NCBI RefSeq assembly: GCF_024298905.1
Contig: NZ_CP101154.1
Location: 620,001-684,000, forward strand
Direction: 5' to 3'
DNA length: 64,000 nt
Origin: Natronomonas marina
GTDB lineage: Archaea > Halobacteriota > Halobacteria > Halobacteriales > Haloarculaceae
The stretch's first letter is position 1. Every line of letters starts with the position of its first letter. Shown piece by piece: positions 16,077 through 24,404 of this stretch. A program made the translations under genes and the position numbers. The notes beneath the pieces are model-generated. The model worked only from the letters and a program-made list of their open reading frames with translations, had not been told where the DNA came from and searched no databases.

Positions 16077-17351
16077 ATGGCGACCACTCGGCGTACACAC
16101 GTCTGTCGCATCCAAAACCACTCGCAAGTGGCGGATGCGTTGGACCGACACGGGTGGTCGGCATCCAAATTGTGGAACGTCGCACTATACCACGCCCGGG
16201 AAGTATGGGACGAAACCGGTGAGATTCCCGATGAAGGCGATCTGAAAGACGAACTGAAGACCCACTCCAAATACGACGGACTGCACAGTCAGTCCAGTCA
16301 GAAAGTTCTCGAAGAGCTTTCTGAAGCCTTCAGTTCGTGGTACGGTTCCGACGACAACCGGGACAATCCGCCGGGCTACCGCAAGGAGAACTACTACGAC
16401 GAGGACGGCAACCGCGTCCACGAAGCACACCCACGATCAACAGTCACCTGGAAGCAGAACGGCATCCGACACGATGACAAACACGGCCGCCTCCGCCTCA
16501 GCAAAGGCTCCAACCACAAGGATGGACGCGACTTCATCCTTTGTGAATACGAAGCTCCACCAGAGGTCGAACTAGAAGATGTCCAGCAAGTCCGGGCTGT
16601 CTGGAGCTCGGGTAAACGGCGGTGGGAGCTGCACGTCGTCTGTGAACACGACATCGCACCCGAATCACCGGGCGAGAAGGTCGCCGGTGTTGACCTCGGC
16701 ATCTGCAATCCCGCCGTCGTTGCGTTCCCCGACGATGCCCTGCTGTATCCAGGCAACAGACTGCGAGAAGACAAACACTACTTCCAACGGGAAGAATACC
16801 AGACCGAGGGAGTCCACGGCCCATCGCAGAAAGCACAGTGGGCGCGTGAGAAACTCTCTCGGCGGAAAGACCATTTCCTGCACGCCCTCTCGAAAGACAT
16901 CGTCGAGCGATGCGTTGAACACGATGTTGGCACACTCGTCGTGGGTGATCCAAGTGGTGTAGACGATGATGATTGGGGTCGTCACGGGAACAAGCGATTA
17001 GACAATTGGGCGTACAAGCGTGTAATGAACCTGTTGGACTACAAGGCCCGTGAGCGTGGTATTGAGGTGGAGATGCGAGACGAACGCGGGACGTCCTCGA
17101 AGTGTAGTGTTTGTGGGGACGAAGACGATGAGAGTCGCGTTGAACGTGGGCTGTGGAAGTGCGACCGATGTGGAGTGGTCATTCACGGCGACGTGAACGG
17201 TGCAGACAACATCAGACAGGAAACGCTAACCATGACTCCCCCATTGGGGGATAGTGGTAACGGCTGCTTGGCTCAGCCTCGCGTCATCCACTTCGACCGG
17301 ACTCGCGGATTCCAACCGCGAGATTCCCGTACGGATGCCGCGAAACCCTAA
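16077..17351 (+). CDS. tnpB: TnpB RNA-guided nuclease homologue with an unusual RuvC-II site
   Basis: A 424-residue TnpB. The RuvC-I aspartate is in VAGVDLGICNPAVV, the zinc finger is CSVCGDEDDES ... CDRCG, and the RuvC-III aspartate is in HGDVNGADNI. Where other TnpBs, including the one at 42.6 kb (VAVESLV), have the RuvC-II glutamate, this protein reads LVVGDPSGVDDDDWG, so the position is Gly followed by Asp. It may use a different acid or be weakened. The start ATG follows aataaacgag. The 3' end overlaps the predicted guide-RNA region, as in active TnpB systems. Confidence 0.85.
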   Translation: MATTRRTHVCRIQNHSQVADALDRHGWSASKLWNVALYHAREVWDETGEIPDEGDLKDELKTHSKYDGLHSQSSQKVLEELSEAFSSWYGSDDNRDNPPGYRKENYYDEDGNRVHEAHPRSTVTWKQNGIRHDDKHGRLRLSKGSNHKDGRDFILCEYEAPPEVELEDVQQVRAVWSSGKRRWELHVVCEHDIAPESPGEKVAGVDLGICNPAVVAFPDDALLYPGNRLREDKHYFQREEYQTEGVHGPSQKAQWAREKLSRRKDHFLHALSKDIVERCVEHDVGTLVVGDPSGVDDDDWGRHGNKRLDNWAYKRVMNLLDYKARERGIEVEMRDERGTSSKCSVCGDEDDESRVERGLWKCDRCGVVIHGDVNGADNIRQETLTMTPPLGDSGNGCLAQPRVIHFDRTRGFQPRDSRTDAAKP

Positions 17352-17400
17352 TATCCCAACGCTCGGGATTCCACGGCCTTTAGACCGTGGAGGAAGTCAA
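17230..17400 (+). ncRNA. Putative omega (reRNA) guide RNA at the element right end
   Basis: TnpB elements make an RNA that overlaps the tnpB 3' end, covers the right end and continues into flanking DNA as guide. This stretch is rich in stems (actcccccattgggggat, ggattccaaccgcgagattcc, the terminal ccacggcctttagaccgtgg hairpin) and stops exactly at the element boundary. The guide would be the host sequence starting ctggcggaccgtggc at 17401. Prediction from position and stems only. Confidence 0.35.
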
Positions 17401-19655
17401 CTGGCGGACCGTGGCATCAACGAACTCTACGCACACCAGACCGATGCAATCGAAGCGGTTCGCGACGGACAGAACGTCGTACTCGCGACACCGACAGCGA
17501 GCGGAAAGAGTCTCGCGTACACGATTCCCGCCATCGAACGCGCCCACGACCACGACGGTCGGACGCTGTATATCGGTCCGCAGGTCGCGCTGATCAACGA
17601 CCAGGAAGCGACCCTGTCTGATTTCGCTGCACCGTTCGGCGATCTCTCCGTGACTCAGTACACAGGCTCGCTCTCTTCGAACGAGCGCCAGCAGGCACGT
17701 GACGAAGACCCGGGCATCGTCTTGACGACGCCGGATATGCTCCACTGTGGACTGCTCAGTCACGCGAGTGACATCTGGCGAGCTTTCTTCCATTCTCTGG
17801 AGCTCGTCGTCGTCGACGAAGTCCACGAGTACCGCGGTGTCTTCGGCAGTCACGTCGGTCTCGTCTGCCGTCGGTTGGCGCGAATCTGTGACCGTCTCGG
17901 TGCTGATCCGCAGTTCGTGTGCTGTTCCGCGACGATCGGAAATCCCCGGGAGCACGCAGCGACGATCACCGGCCAACCGACCGACTCGTTCGAACTCGTC
18001 GACGAGGACACCAGTGAAACGGGTCCGACGCACTGGCTGTTCTGGCAACCACCGGAATACGACGAGGGCGATGCACCGGTCGGTGCAGGACAGCGCCGCT
18101 CCCACCACGGGGAAACCATGCGACTGTTCGTCGACCTCGTGATGCAGGGATATCAGACGGTAGCGTTCACGCGCGCGAGGCAGACAGCAGAGCGGTATGC
18201 CACCATCAGCAGCGATACACTCGCAGAGCGCGGGCAGGCCGATATCGCCCAGAGCGTAACTGCGTACCACGCAGGACTGCGCGACGACCGGCGGGCGACA
18301 ATCGAGACTGCCCTGCACTCCGGTGACTGTGCCGGCGTCTGGAGCACGAGCGCGCTGGAACTCGGCGTCGACATCGGCAGCCTCGACGCGGTCCTGTTAG
18401 ACGGGTACCCCGGAACACAGATGGCAACGTTCCAGCGCGCGGGCCGCGCCGGCCGCGGGACCGACCCGAGTCTCGTCGCGCTCGTCGCCAGTGAGGATCA
18501 ACTCGATCAGTACATAATCAAACACTCTCACGAACTGTTCGAGCAGACACCCGAGCGGGCCGTCGCCAATCCCTCGAATCCGCATCTCCTGAAACTGCAT
18601 GCACACGCCGCGGCCATGGAAGGACCACTCCGAACCGCGGACGAGGCGTATTTCGGTCCTACTTTCCCTGACATCGTCAGTGCGCTCACGGACGAGGGCG
18701 AACTGACTCGCCAGCAGACAGACCAGGGACTCGAATGGCGACGCACCGCCAGTGGACGAACGGTGAACCCGTACGAACAGGGGCTCCGAACCATCACTGA
18801 ACGCACGGTCACCCTCCGGGTTCGAGGCGGAGCGACTGACGAACTCGGGGAGTTGCCGCTCGACGCTGCACTGCGGGACGTACATCCGGGCGCTATCTAC
18901 CACCATCAGGGCCAGAACTACGAAGTCCAGTCATTCGACCTGGACCGTGACGTTGCGTGGCTCACCCCGACAGACAGCGACCACCAGACGCGCGTGCAGT
19001 ACGAGGAGTCGATGACCATCGAGGAGGACATCGCCACGAAACCACTGGCGACCCGTGACGACGTCACCGTTCACTTCGCGGACGTGACGCGACGGAAGCA
19101 GGTCACCGGCTTCCAGCGACGCGACCACCGAACTGGTGAGATCATGACCGAGGAGTCACTCGATCTGCCCGAGACGACACTCTCGACCCGTGCACTGTAC
19201 GTGACGCTGCCGATGGGACTGGAAAGCCTGATGCAGACGATGTCCGGGTCGTTCGAGGGTGGCCTCCACGCCGTCCAGCACGCCCTCGTCGCCACGTTCC
19301 CGCTGGTCATCCTCTGTGACCGGCGAGACGTCGGAAGCGTCTCGACGGCCGAACACCCACAGACCGAGACGAGCGCGCTGTTCATATACGACAGTTACCG
19401 CGGTGGCGTCGGACTGGCCCGCAACGGATACGACCACATCGAGGAACTCTTCCAGCACACGTGGGAACTGCTCGCCGATTGTGGCTGTTCGGACGGCTGT
19501 CCGGCGTGTATCCAGTCACCCCATTGCGGTCAGGCGAACGAACCGCTCGACAAGCGCCTCGCGGCGACGCTGACGATGGCGCTGGCCGATCCGAGCCGGC
19601 AGGCCGCTGATTCGACACCGTAATCGAATTCTACGCCCGTGTCGAAAGACAGTAT

Positions 19656-20453
19656 ATGAACGTCGATAGAGATACCATCCGGAGTCGAACCACCGACGCA
19701 GTGTTCGAGCGCGGGGTGAACTACCGTGACGAGGGACGCATTCAGCAACTCGACCGATTCGATGACCTCGTGACCGCGAGCGTCAGCGGCTCAAAACTGT
19801 ACGACGTGACTGTCGAATTCGGCGGACGGAGTATCGACACACAGTGTACCTGTCCGTACGACGGTGGCGGCGACTGCAAGCACGTCGTCGCCGTACTACT
19901 GGATATCGCCGCCAACCCGCCACAGGACGAGAGCGAGCGTGTCGAGGCAGTCATCGACGACGTATCGACTGACGACCTGCGAGGATTCATCCGTGACGCA
20001 CTCGCCGAACACCCGGAGTTGCGCGAGCAGTTTCTCGCACAGTTCGGGGACGATCACAAATCGGTCGAGGAGTACCGCGAGGAAATCGTGCAGTTGTTCG
20101 AGCAACACGCCGACCCGGTCGTGTTCGAAGCCATCGACTTCTCGCAGTTTTTCGAGATCGCCGAGCAGTACCGTGACCGCGATCGGTATCTGGCAGCTGC
20201 GACTGTGTATCGAGCCGTATTCGAGGAGATCGACGAGAAGTACAACTGGATCAACGGTGCCTACGACCACTACGCAAAGACCATCCAGACTGCGCTCGAT
20301 GGCTACGCCGACTGCGTGCTCGCGACCGATCCGACTCCCGAAGAGTTCGACACGTACGCTGGCGTGCTGGAGAAACGGGCGACGACAGAGCCTCGAATCA
20401 ACGACGAGCAGTTCTGGCGGGCACTCGACGATCTGGAGGAGCGATACGAATGA
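19656..20453 (+). CDS. SWIM zinc-finger protein (short paralogue)
   Basis: A 265-residue acidic protein. The SWIM motif CxCx7CxH is at residues 64-76 (CTCPYDGGGDCKH), following the conserved FERGVNYRDEGRIQ lead. The remainder is helical. Residues 1-240 align with the long SWIM protein at 25941-27935, including EDFSQFF-like and YRAVFEEI segments, so the two are paralogues. SWIM domains bind DNA or protein and often accompany helicases. It lies 32 bp after the helicase gene and overlaps the next start (ATGA), forming a tight operon. Confidence 0.88.
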   Translation: MNVDRDTIRSRTTDAVFERGVNYRDEGRIQQLDRFDDLVTASVSGSKLYDVTVEFGGRSIDTQCTCPYDGGGDCKHVVAVLLDIAANPPQDESERVEAVIDDVSTDDLRGFIRDALAEHPELREQFLAQFGDDHKSVEEYREEIVQLFEQHADPVVFEAIDFSQFFEIAEQYRDRDRYLAAATVYRAVFEEIDEKYNWINGAYDHYAKTIQTALDGYADCVLATDPTPEEFDTYAGVLEKRATTEPRINDEQFWRALDDLEERYE

Positions 20454-21226
20454 GCGAACCAACAGACCGATTCGTGATCGAGATCGGAAGCGGAACAGCA
20501 GCACACATCATCGACATGGACGCCGACCAAAGTGAGACGGACTCGCGCTTCTCGTTCGGCCTCACTGGCCCCGGGGAGATGATGTGTAGTCGGGGCAACC
20601 GCTCTCCGAGAGGTCGGCAAGTCCCGTTTGCGGAGTTTGCCGACCACCACGACATCGATAAAACGGGCTTCAAGGGCGATGCCCCGGACGAGATCTGCTC
20701 GTACTGCTGGTCGAACACGCGTGAAGCAGTCGAAAAAGACCAGCAAGCGGATGCTGGTGACATCTCCGAGCAGATCGGAACTGTCGGGTATCGGCTCCGG
20801 TGGAAGCAGAAAGGGCGTGCGCGGGAGGAGTGGTACGATATCGTCGTGAAACCGGAGACGTCGATGGCGGAACTGGACAGGCTCGTGTGTCGAATGTCCA
20901 CGCTCGACGACTTCCACCTCCGGATGTACGGCCTTGAAGACGAATACCTCGATTCCAGTCTCAACGTCCTGCCCGACCACCAGTACGAGGAAGCGGGCGA
21001 CCGGACGTACACGAGAGCGAGCGAGATGACGATGGCGGAGGTCGCCGAACGGGCCCGACTCCGAGAGGGCGACAGACTCAGCCTCGTCTACGACTTAGGG
21101 ACGCCCTCGCATTACTACTGCATCGTCAAGGAGGTCTACGAACCAGACAGACTTGACGAGGTGCTCGACGAAGACGTGATCACGTCGACCGACACGGCCG
21201 CGATCGTCAAGGAGAAACGACCGTGA
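20450..21226 (+). CDS. pRiA4b ORF3-like protein
   Basis: A 258-residue protein starting inside the stop of the SWIM gene (ATGA overlap). Residues about 110-235 resemble the plasmid pRiA4b ORF-3/IS1096 TnpR-like domain: an opening strand WYDIVVKPETSMAELDRL, DDFHLRMYGLEDEY, MTMAEVAERARLREGDRLSLVYDLG followed by SHYYCIVKEVYE. The N-terminal 100 residues contain CSYCW and another Cys (MMCSRG), possibly a metal site. The domain occurs on mobile elements and near repair genes but has no established activity. The 3' end overlaps the next gene by four bases. Confidence 0.65.
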   Translation: MSEPTDRFVIEIGSGTAAHIIDMDADQSETDSRFSFGLTGPGEMMCSRGNRSPRGRQVPFAEFADHHDIDKTGFKGDAPDEICSYCWSNTREAVEKDQQADAGDISEQIGTVGYRLRWKQKGRAREEWYDIVVKPETSMAELDRLVCRMSTLDDFHLRMYGLEDEYLDSSLNVLPDHQYEEAGDRTYTRASEMTMAEVAERARLREGDRLSLVYDLGTPSHYYCIVKEVYEPDRLDEVLDEDVITSTDTAAIVKEKRP

Positions 21227-21542
21227 CACGGGAGACAGACGAAGAGCGGGACAAACGCATTCGGAGAGAGATACTCACCGACGCCTACACCGCCGACGAG
21301 CAAGAAATCAGTTGGTGCTATCACCTCGAACGCGAAATGAACTTTCCGTTCCAGGCGCGGTGTGTCGAGGAGCGAACGATATCACCACTGCGAGAGGGCG
21401 AAGAAGTACCTGTCGTCGGGATGACTGACGAAGTCGTCAGCAGCAGGGAGATGTTCGTCCTCGTGGAATGGAAGGACAGGCAATTCGGTGTCCCGTTGTC
21501 ACAACTCGAAGTACTCGACGTTGATCAGGATACCCGGGAGGC

Positions 21543-22985
21543 CATTCGTTCTAGTTTAGGGGCGGTCAAAGCCGAACTCACCCCGTTCAACCTGCTCACG
21601 TAACCGATTTCTGTGTGGATTTGGATTTCGTGATGCCCACAGCAACAGCTCGTCCAAATCCGGCAGTTCGTAGCCCAACTCAACCATGAGATACAGCTGG
21701 ATCAGATGAGCGTGGCGTTCGACGGCTAGCGAACAGCGACGACGAGGGAGCCGCGACGCCGACTCGTCGGCGTCTGCGGCGGCTTCGACCTCACGCTGTC
21801 TTGCCTCAATCGACCGTAACTCATCCACGATCACACGACTCATCAACAACGAAATCGCCGCCATGATGATCAGTGCCTTGATGATGTAGGCGTCGGTCGT
21901 GTTGATCTCGTCCAAGCCGAACCGCGATTTCAACTCCTTGAACAGCAGTTCGACCTCCCAGCGCGCCCGATAGAGCTGCGCGATATCGGGCGCGCTGTAC
22001 TCCTCACGCGCTAGATTCGTTAGATACAGATGGTACTCTTCGGTCGCCTCGTTGCGCAGCCCGACCAGTCGAAACGTCCGGGTCGCGCTGGCGCCCGACC
22101 CTCGCTTGCGCTCGAACGAGAGCGTGATGCGGACGTCGATTTCCTGTCGCTGCAGGTCGTCAAGGACGGCCTGCAGCGACTCTCCTTCCAGCGGAATGCT
22201 GTTGCCTCGCCACGTTCGCAGTTCCTCGACGATCTCGAAGTTTGCGTTGTCCTTGGCTCGGGAGACGAACCAGCCGCCGTTCTGGTCGATTCGGTCGAAC
22301 AACCAGAAGTCGTAGAAGCCTAAATCAAGCAGGATGAGGGCGTCAGCTACCCACTCGCCGGTGGGTAGCTGACTCCGTTCATGAGTGGTGCCGTCAGTTG
22401 TGCGGAACCGTGTTGGAAGACCTGTCGAGAGTGACTCCGTGAGGTGGAGTTTCAGTTCAGCTTGGTCTTCGCCAGTTGCTGCGTAGATATCAGCGGCGTC
22501 TTGGTACGGCGAAACGATAGTTGCGTCGGCGATGAGGACGTCTCGAAATCGTTCGAGACGTCCGTTGAACTCGGTTCGTCCGGTATCGAGATTCTCGATG
22601 GCGTCATCGAGAATCTCTCGAAGGAGTGCAACGAAGCCCGGTTCGAACCAGTCGTGGAATGCCGCGTAAGAGAGTTCGTCGCAGTCAGCCATCTCGACGT
22701 AGCGGTCGAGAAATGCTTGCAGGGAGCGGTCTGAGCCAGCGGCGAAGCCAAACGAGAGCGTGTAAAACAGCGCAACGATGTCGAACTTCCGCTCACGCTC
22801 AACGAGATTCGTTGCGCGAGCGCGCTCGCGCAACTCATCAGAGGGAAACGCTCTTTGAATTCGGTCAACAACTACCGAGTCCGGTGGAGAGTACACACTT
22901 CCCACCGGGTTCTTCAACCGGGTAGTTGCGACGATATCTAATCAACAGATAGCAACAGGATTCTCCACTAAACTAGAACGGATGG
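21543..22985 (-). mobile_element. IS4-family (ISH8-type) insertion sequence
   Basis: A 1443-bp element with terminal inverted repeats CATYCGTTCTAGTTTAG (17 bp, one mismatch) and a 9-bp target duplication CCGGGAGGC at 21534-21542 and 22986-22994. It carries one intact transposase gene. The perfect duplication and intact transposase suggest a recent insertion. Confidence 0.92.
21556..22917 (-). CDS. IS4-family (ISH8-type) transposase
   Basis: A 453-residue DDE transposase. The first catalytic Asp is in DVLIADATIVSPYQDA, the second in ILLDLGFYDFWLFDRI, and the IS4 YREK signature is intact: YRARWEVELLFKELKS (Tyr-2-Arg-3-Glu-6-Lys). N- and C-terminal helical regions are of normal length for ISH8-type proteins. 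It lies antisense to the gene it interrupts. Confidence 0.92.
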   Translation of the reverse strand: MKNPVGSVYSPPDSVVVDRIQRAFPSDELRERARATNLVERERKFDIVALFYTLSFGFAAGSDRSLQAFLDRYVEMADCDELSYAAFHDWFEPGFVALLREILDDAIENLDTGRTEFNGRLERFRDVLIADATIVSPYQDAADIYAATGEDQAELKLHLTESLSTGLPTRFRTTDGTTHERSQLPTGEWVADALILLDLGFYDFWLFDRIDQNGGWFVSRAKDNANFEIVEELRTWRGNSIPLEGESLQAVLDDLQRQEIDVRITLSFERKRGSGASATRTFRLVGLRNEATEEYHLYLTNLAREEYSAPDIAQLYRARWEVELLFKELKSRFGLDEINTTDAYIIKALIIMAAISLLMSRVIVDELRSIEARQREVEAAADADESASRLPRRRCSLAVERHAHLIQLYLMVELGYELPDLDELLLWASRNPNPHRNRLREQVERGEFGFDRP

Positions 22986-23051
22986 CCGGGAGGCAGTCGA
23001 TGACTGGCACTACTGGAACGGCGACGGCGGCCGTTTGGCTTGAACACCCGA

Positions 23052-24404
23052 TCAGTCGGGCGCTGTTTCGACGGGCGAGGCGTACTCCTCGGCCAGTTCG
23101 ACCACGTCGTAGACGTGCATCCCGGTTTTGAACCACAGCACCCGATCCGCGGCGTCTCCGAAGTCCTCGTCGGAACAGTCCAATCGCTCCGAGACCGCCA
23201 ACACGAAGTTGTCGGCCTCGACCTGCCGGATCTTCGCCAGTTTCGACGCCAGGTACTCCGGTGTCCAGAACCCCACGATTTCCATGATCGCCCGCCGCCC
23301 GTCGGGATGTTCGATGGCGAAATCGGGAATCATAACCTCCGAGCCGAGGTCGAAGACGTCGTCTTCGCGCTGGAGATTCCACTCGGTAGTCGCCCGCTCC
23401 CACTTCCGGGCGAGTGTGCGCTCGACGTCACTATCGAATCGCTGGCCGGTGCTGTAGTGTGAGACTAGCCCATCGGTGTGGTCGAGCGTGAACTGGTTGC
23501 TGTCGCTGGCCGATTTCTCGTCGATAATCTCGGCGCGCATCTCCCACCGGTCGCATAAGGGGAGCGCCGGCAGGAAGTTCGCCATCCGGATGCCGTACTT
23601 CTGTGACTTCCGGAATAGTGAGACTGGCCCGTCGAGTTCCGCCTCGTAGCCCGCTGCCACGTCCGTGCTTGCGACGCGGTTGCCGTCCTCGTCGATGGGG
23701 TAGATCCGGTGCATCAACCCAAACAGTTTCATGTAGCTGAACACTGTTCCGAAGTGGTCCCACACCCGGACGTGCATCGTCGAGGCGTCGTAGAGCACGG
23801 CCTGTGCCAGTGCCAGGTTGTAGCGGGCCAGCAGCCAGTCGACCGTCTGGTCGCGCTGGTCGTACGCCTGCTTGCTATTTCCCGTCAGTTTCGTCGTTGT
23901 CGTCGTGGACTCCTCTCCGTCGCTGTCGTCGCGCACCGACTGGTCGCCGAACCGGACGAGCCGTTTATTGTCCTCCAGATCCGCGTACATCGCCCGATAG
24001 CACTCTTCGAGGGTGATACCCGACTCGTCGGCGACCGCGCTGTAGATTTCCAGTTTCTGCGTGTCTTCGCCGAGCGTTGGCTGGCGAACGATCGGATAGC
24101 GGTCGTTGGCTCGTTCGAACAGTCGCTTTCGGATCTCACGTGGCTCGGCGGCCGCCTGTTGCTCGAACTCACACTCGTCTCTGAGGAGTTTCGCCAGCCC
24201 CTGGACGATCTTGTAGTCGGTATCGGCGACGGTGAGTTCGTCGATCGCATCGTCGAGTTCGCCTTTGGGTTCGCCGAGGTAGTCCTCGAACAGCGCTATC
24301 AGGGTGGCCGCTGTCTCTCGGTACCGCTCGTCGGAGATGTCGATGAACAGGGGGCGAACTTCACCATCGCGTATGTGCGACCGGGCGAGGTCAGCCGTCA
24401 GCAC
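23052..24404 (-). CDS. Bax1 nuclease (DUF790), XPB partner
   Basis: A 450-residue protein of the DUF790 family. In archaea this is Bax1, a flap/bubble endonuclease that binds and stimulates XPB helicase. The N-terminal region (VRPLFIDISDERYRETAATLI) and the conserved WLLARYNLALAQAVLYDAS block fit. The nuclease-fold region is EVMIPDFAIEHPDGRRAIMEIVGFWTPEYLASKL, resembling PD-(D/E)xK with IMEIVGFW. Its start overlaps the XPB gene by 14 bp, so the two are translationally coupled. It is convergent with the ccbP-like pseudogene. Confidence 0.88.
   Translation of the reverse strand: MLTADLARSHIRDGEVRPLFIDISDERYRETAATLIALFEDYLGEPKGELDDAIDELTVADTDYKIVQGLAKLLRDECEFEQQAAAEPREIRKRLFERANDRYPIVRQPTLGEDTQKLEIYSAVADESGITLEECYRAMYADLEDNKRLVRFGDQSVRDDSDGEESTTTTTKLTGNSKQAYDQRDQTVDWLLARYNLALAQAVLYDASTMHVRVWDHFGTVFSYMKLFGLMHRIYPIDEDGNRVASTDVAAGYEAELDGPVSLFRKSQKYGIRMANFLPALPLCDRWEMRAEIIDEKSASDSNQFTLDHTDGLVSHYSTGQRFDSDVERTLARKWERATTEWNLQREDDVFDLGSEVMIPDFAIEHPDGRRAIMEIVGFWTPEYLASKLAKIRQVEADNFVLAVSERLDCSDEDFGDAADRVLWFKTGMHVYDVVELAEEYASPVETAPD

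Larger units (their letters stand above)
15945..17400 (+). mobile_element. IS200/IS605-family, IS1341-type element carrying only tnpB
   Basis: Both ends have matching subterminal hairpins: accacggccttcaggccgtgg near 15962-15983 and ccacggcctttagaccgtgg near 17371-17390. The right end finishes in gtcaa (17396-17400), like the TCAA right cleavage site of IS605-type elements. The right boundary is firm because host helicase codons start at 17401. The left boundary (after ggattat, 15944) is inferred from restoring the helicase frame and alignment and may be off by a few bases. No tnpA is present, so movement would need a transposase in trans. There is no target duplication, as expected for single-strand transposition. 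Confidence 0.8.
15816..19623 (+). pseudogene. MrfA-like DEAD/DEAH helicase (DUF1998 type), split by a TnpB element
   Basis: The coding sequence runs 15816-15944 and resumes at 17401-19623; removing the intervening element joins ...EPQITDY to LADRGINELYAHQ in frame, giving about 783 residues, normal for this helicase type. Visible motifs: ATPTASGKS (Walker A), VVVDEVHEYRG (DEVH box), TSALELGVDIG, QRAGRAGRG (motif VI), and a C-terminal metal site CGCSDGCPACIQSPHC typical of DUF1998. Bacillus MrfA, of this architecture, works with a nuclease in mitomycin-lesion repair. I set the start at the GTG at 15816 because a TATA (ctctatat) lies about 30 bp upstream. A GTG at 17254 inside the element opens the 3' part in frame, so a helicase lacking 43 N-terminal residues might still be made. 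SWIM gene follows after 32 bp. Confidence 0.85.
21223..23043 (+). pseudogene. CcbP-like (calcium-binding protein family) gene split by an ISH8-type element
   Basis: Host coding sequence is 21223-21542 and 22995-23043 (after one copy of the 9-bp duplication). Rejoined, it reads ...DQDTREA then VDDWHYWNGDGGRLA and a stop, about 122 residues. The core (RREILTDAY, FPFQARCVEER, EVPVVGM, MFVLVEWKDRQFGVPLSQLE) matches the cyanobacterial CcbP calcium-binding family. As it stands the frame runs 61 bp into the element before a stop. Start overlaps the pRiA4b-like gene. It is the last gene of the plus-strand operon and converges on Bax1. Confidence 0.8.
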
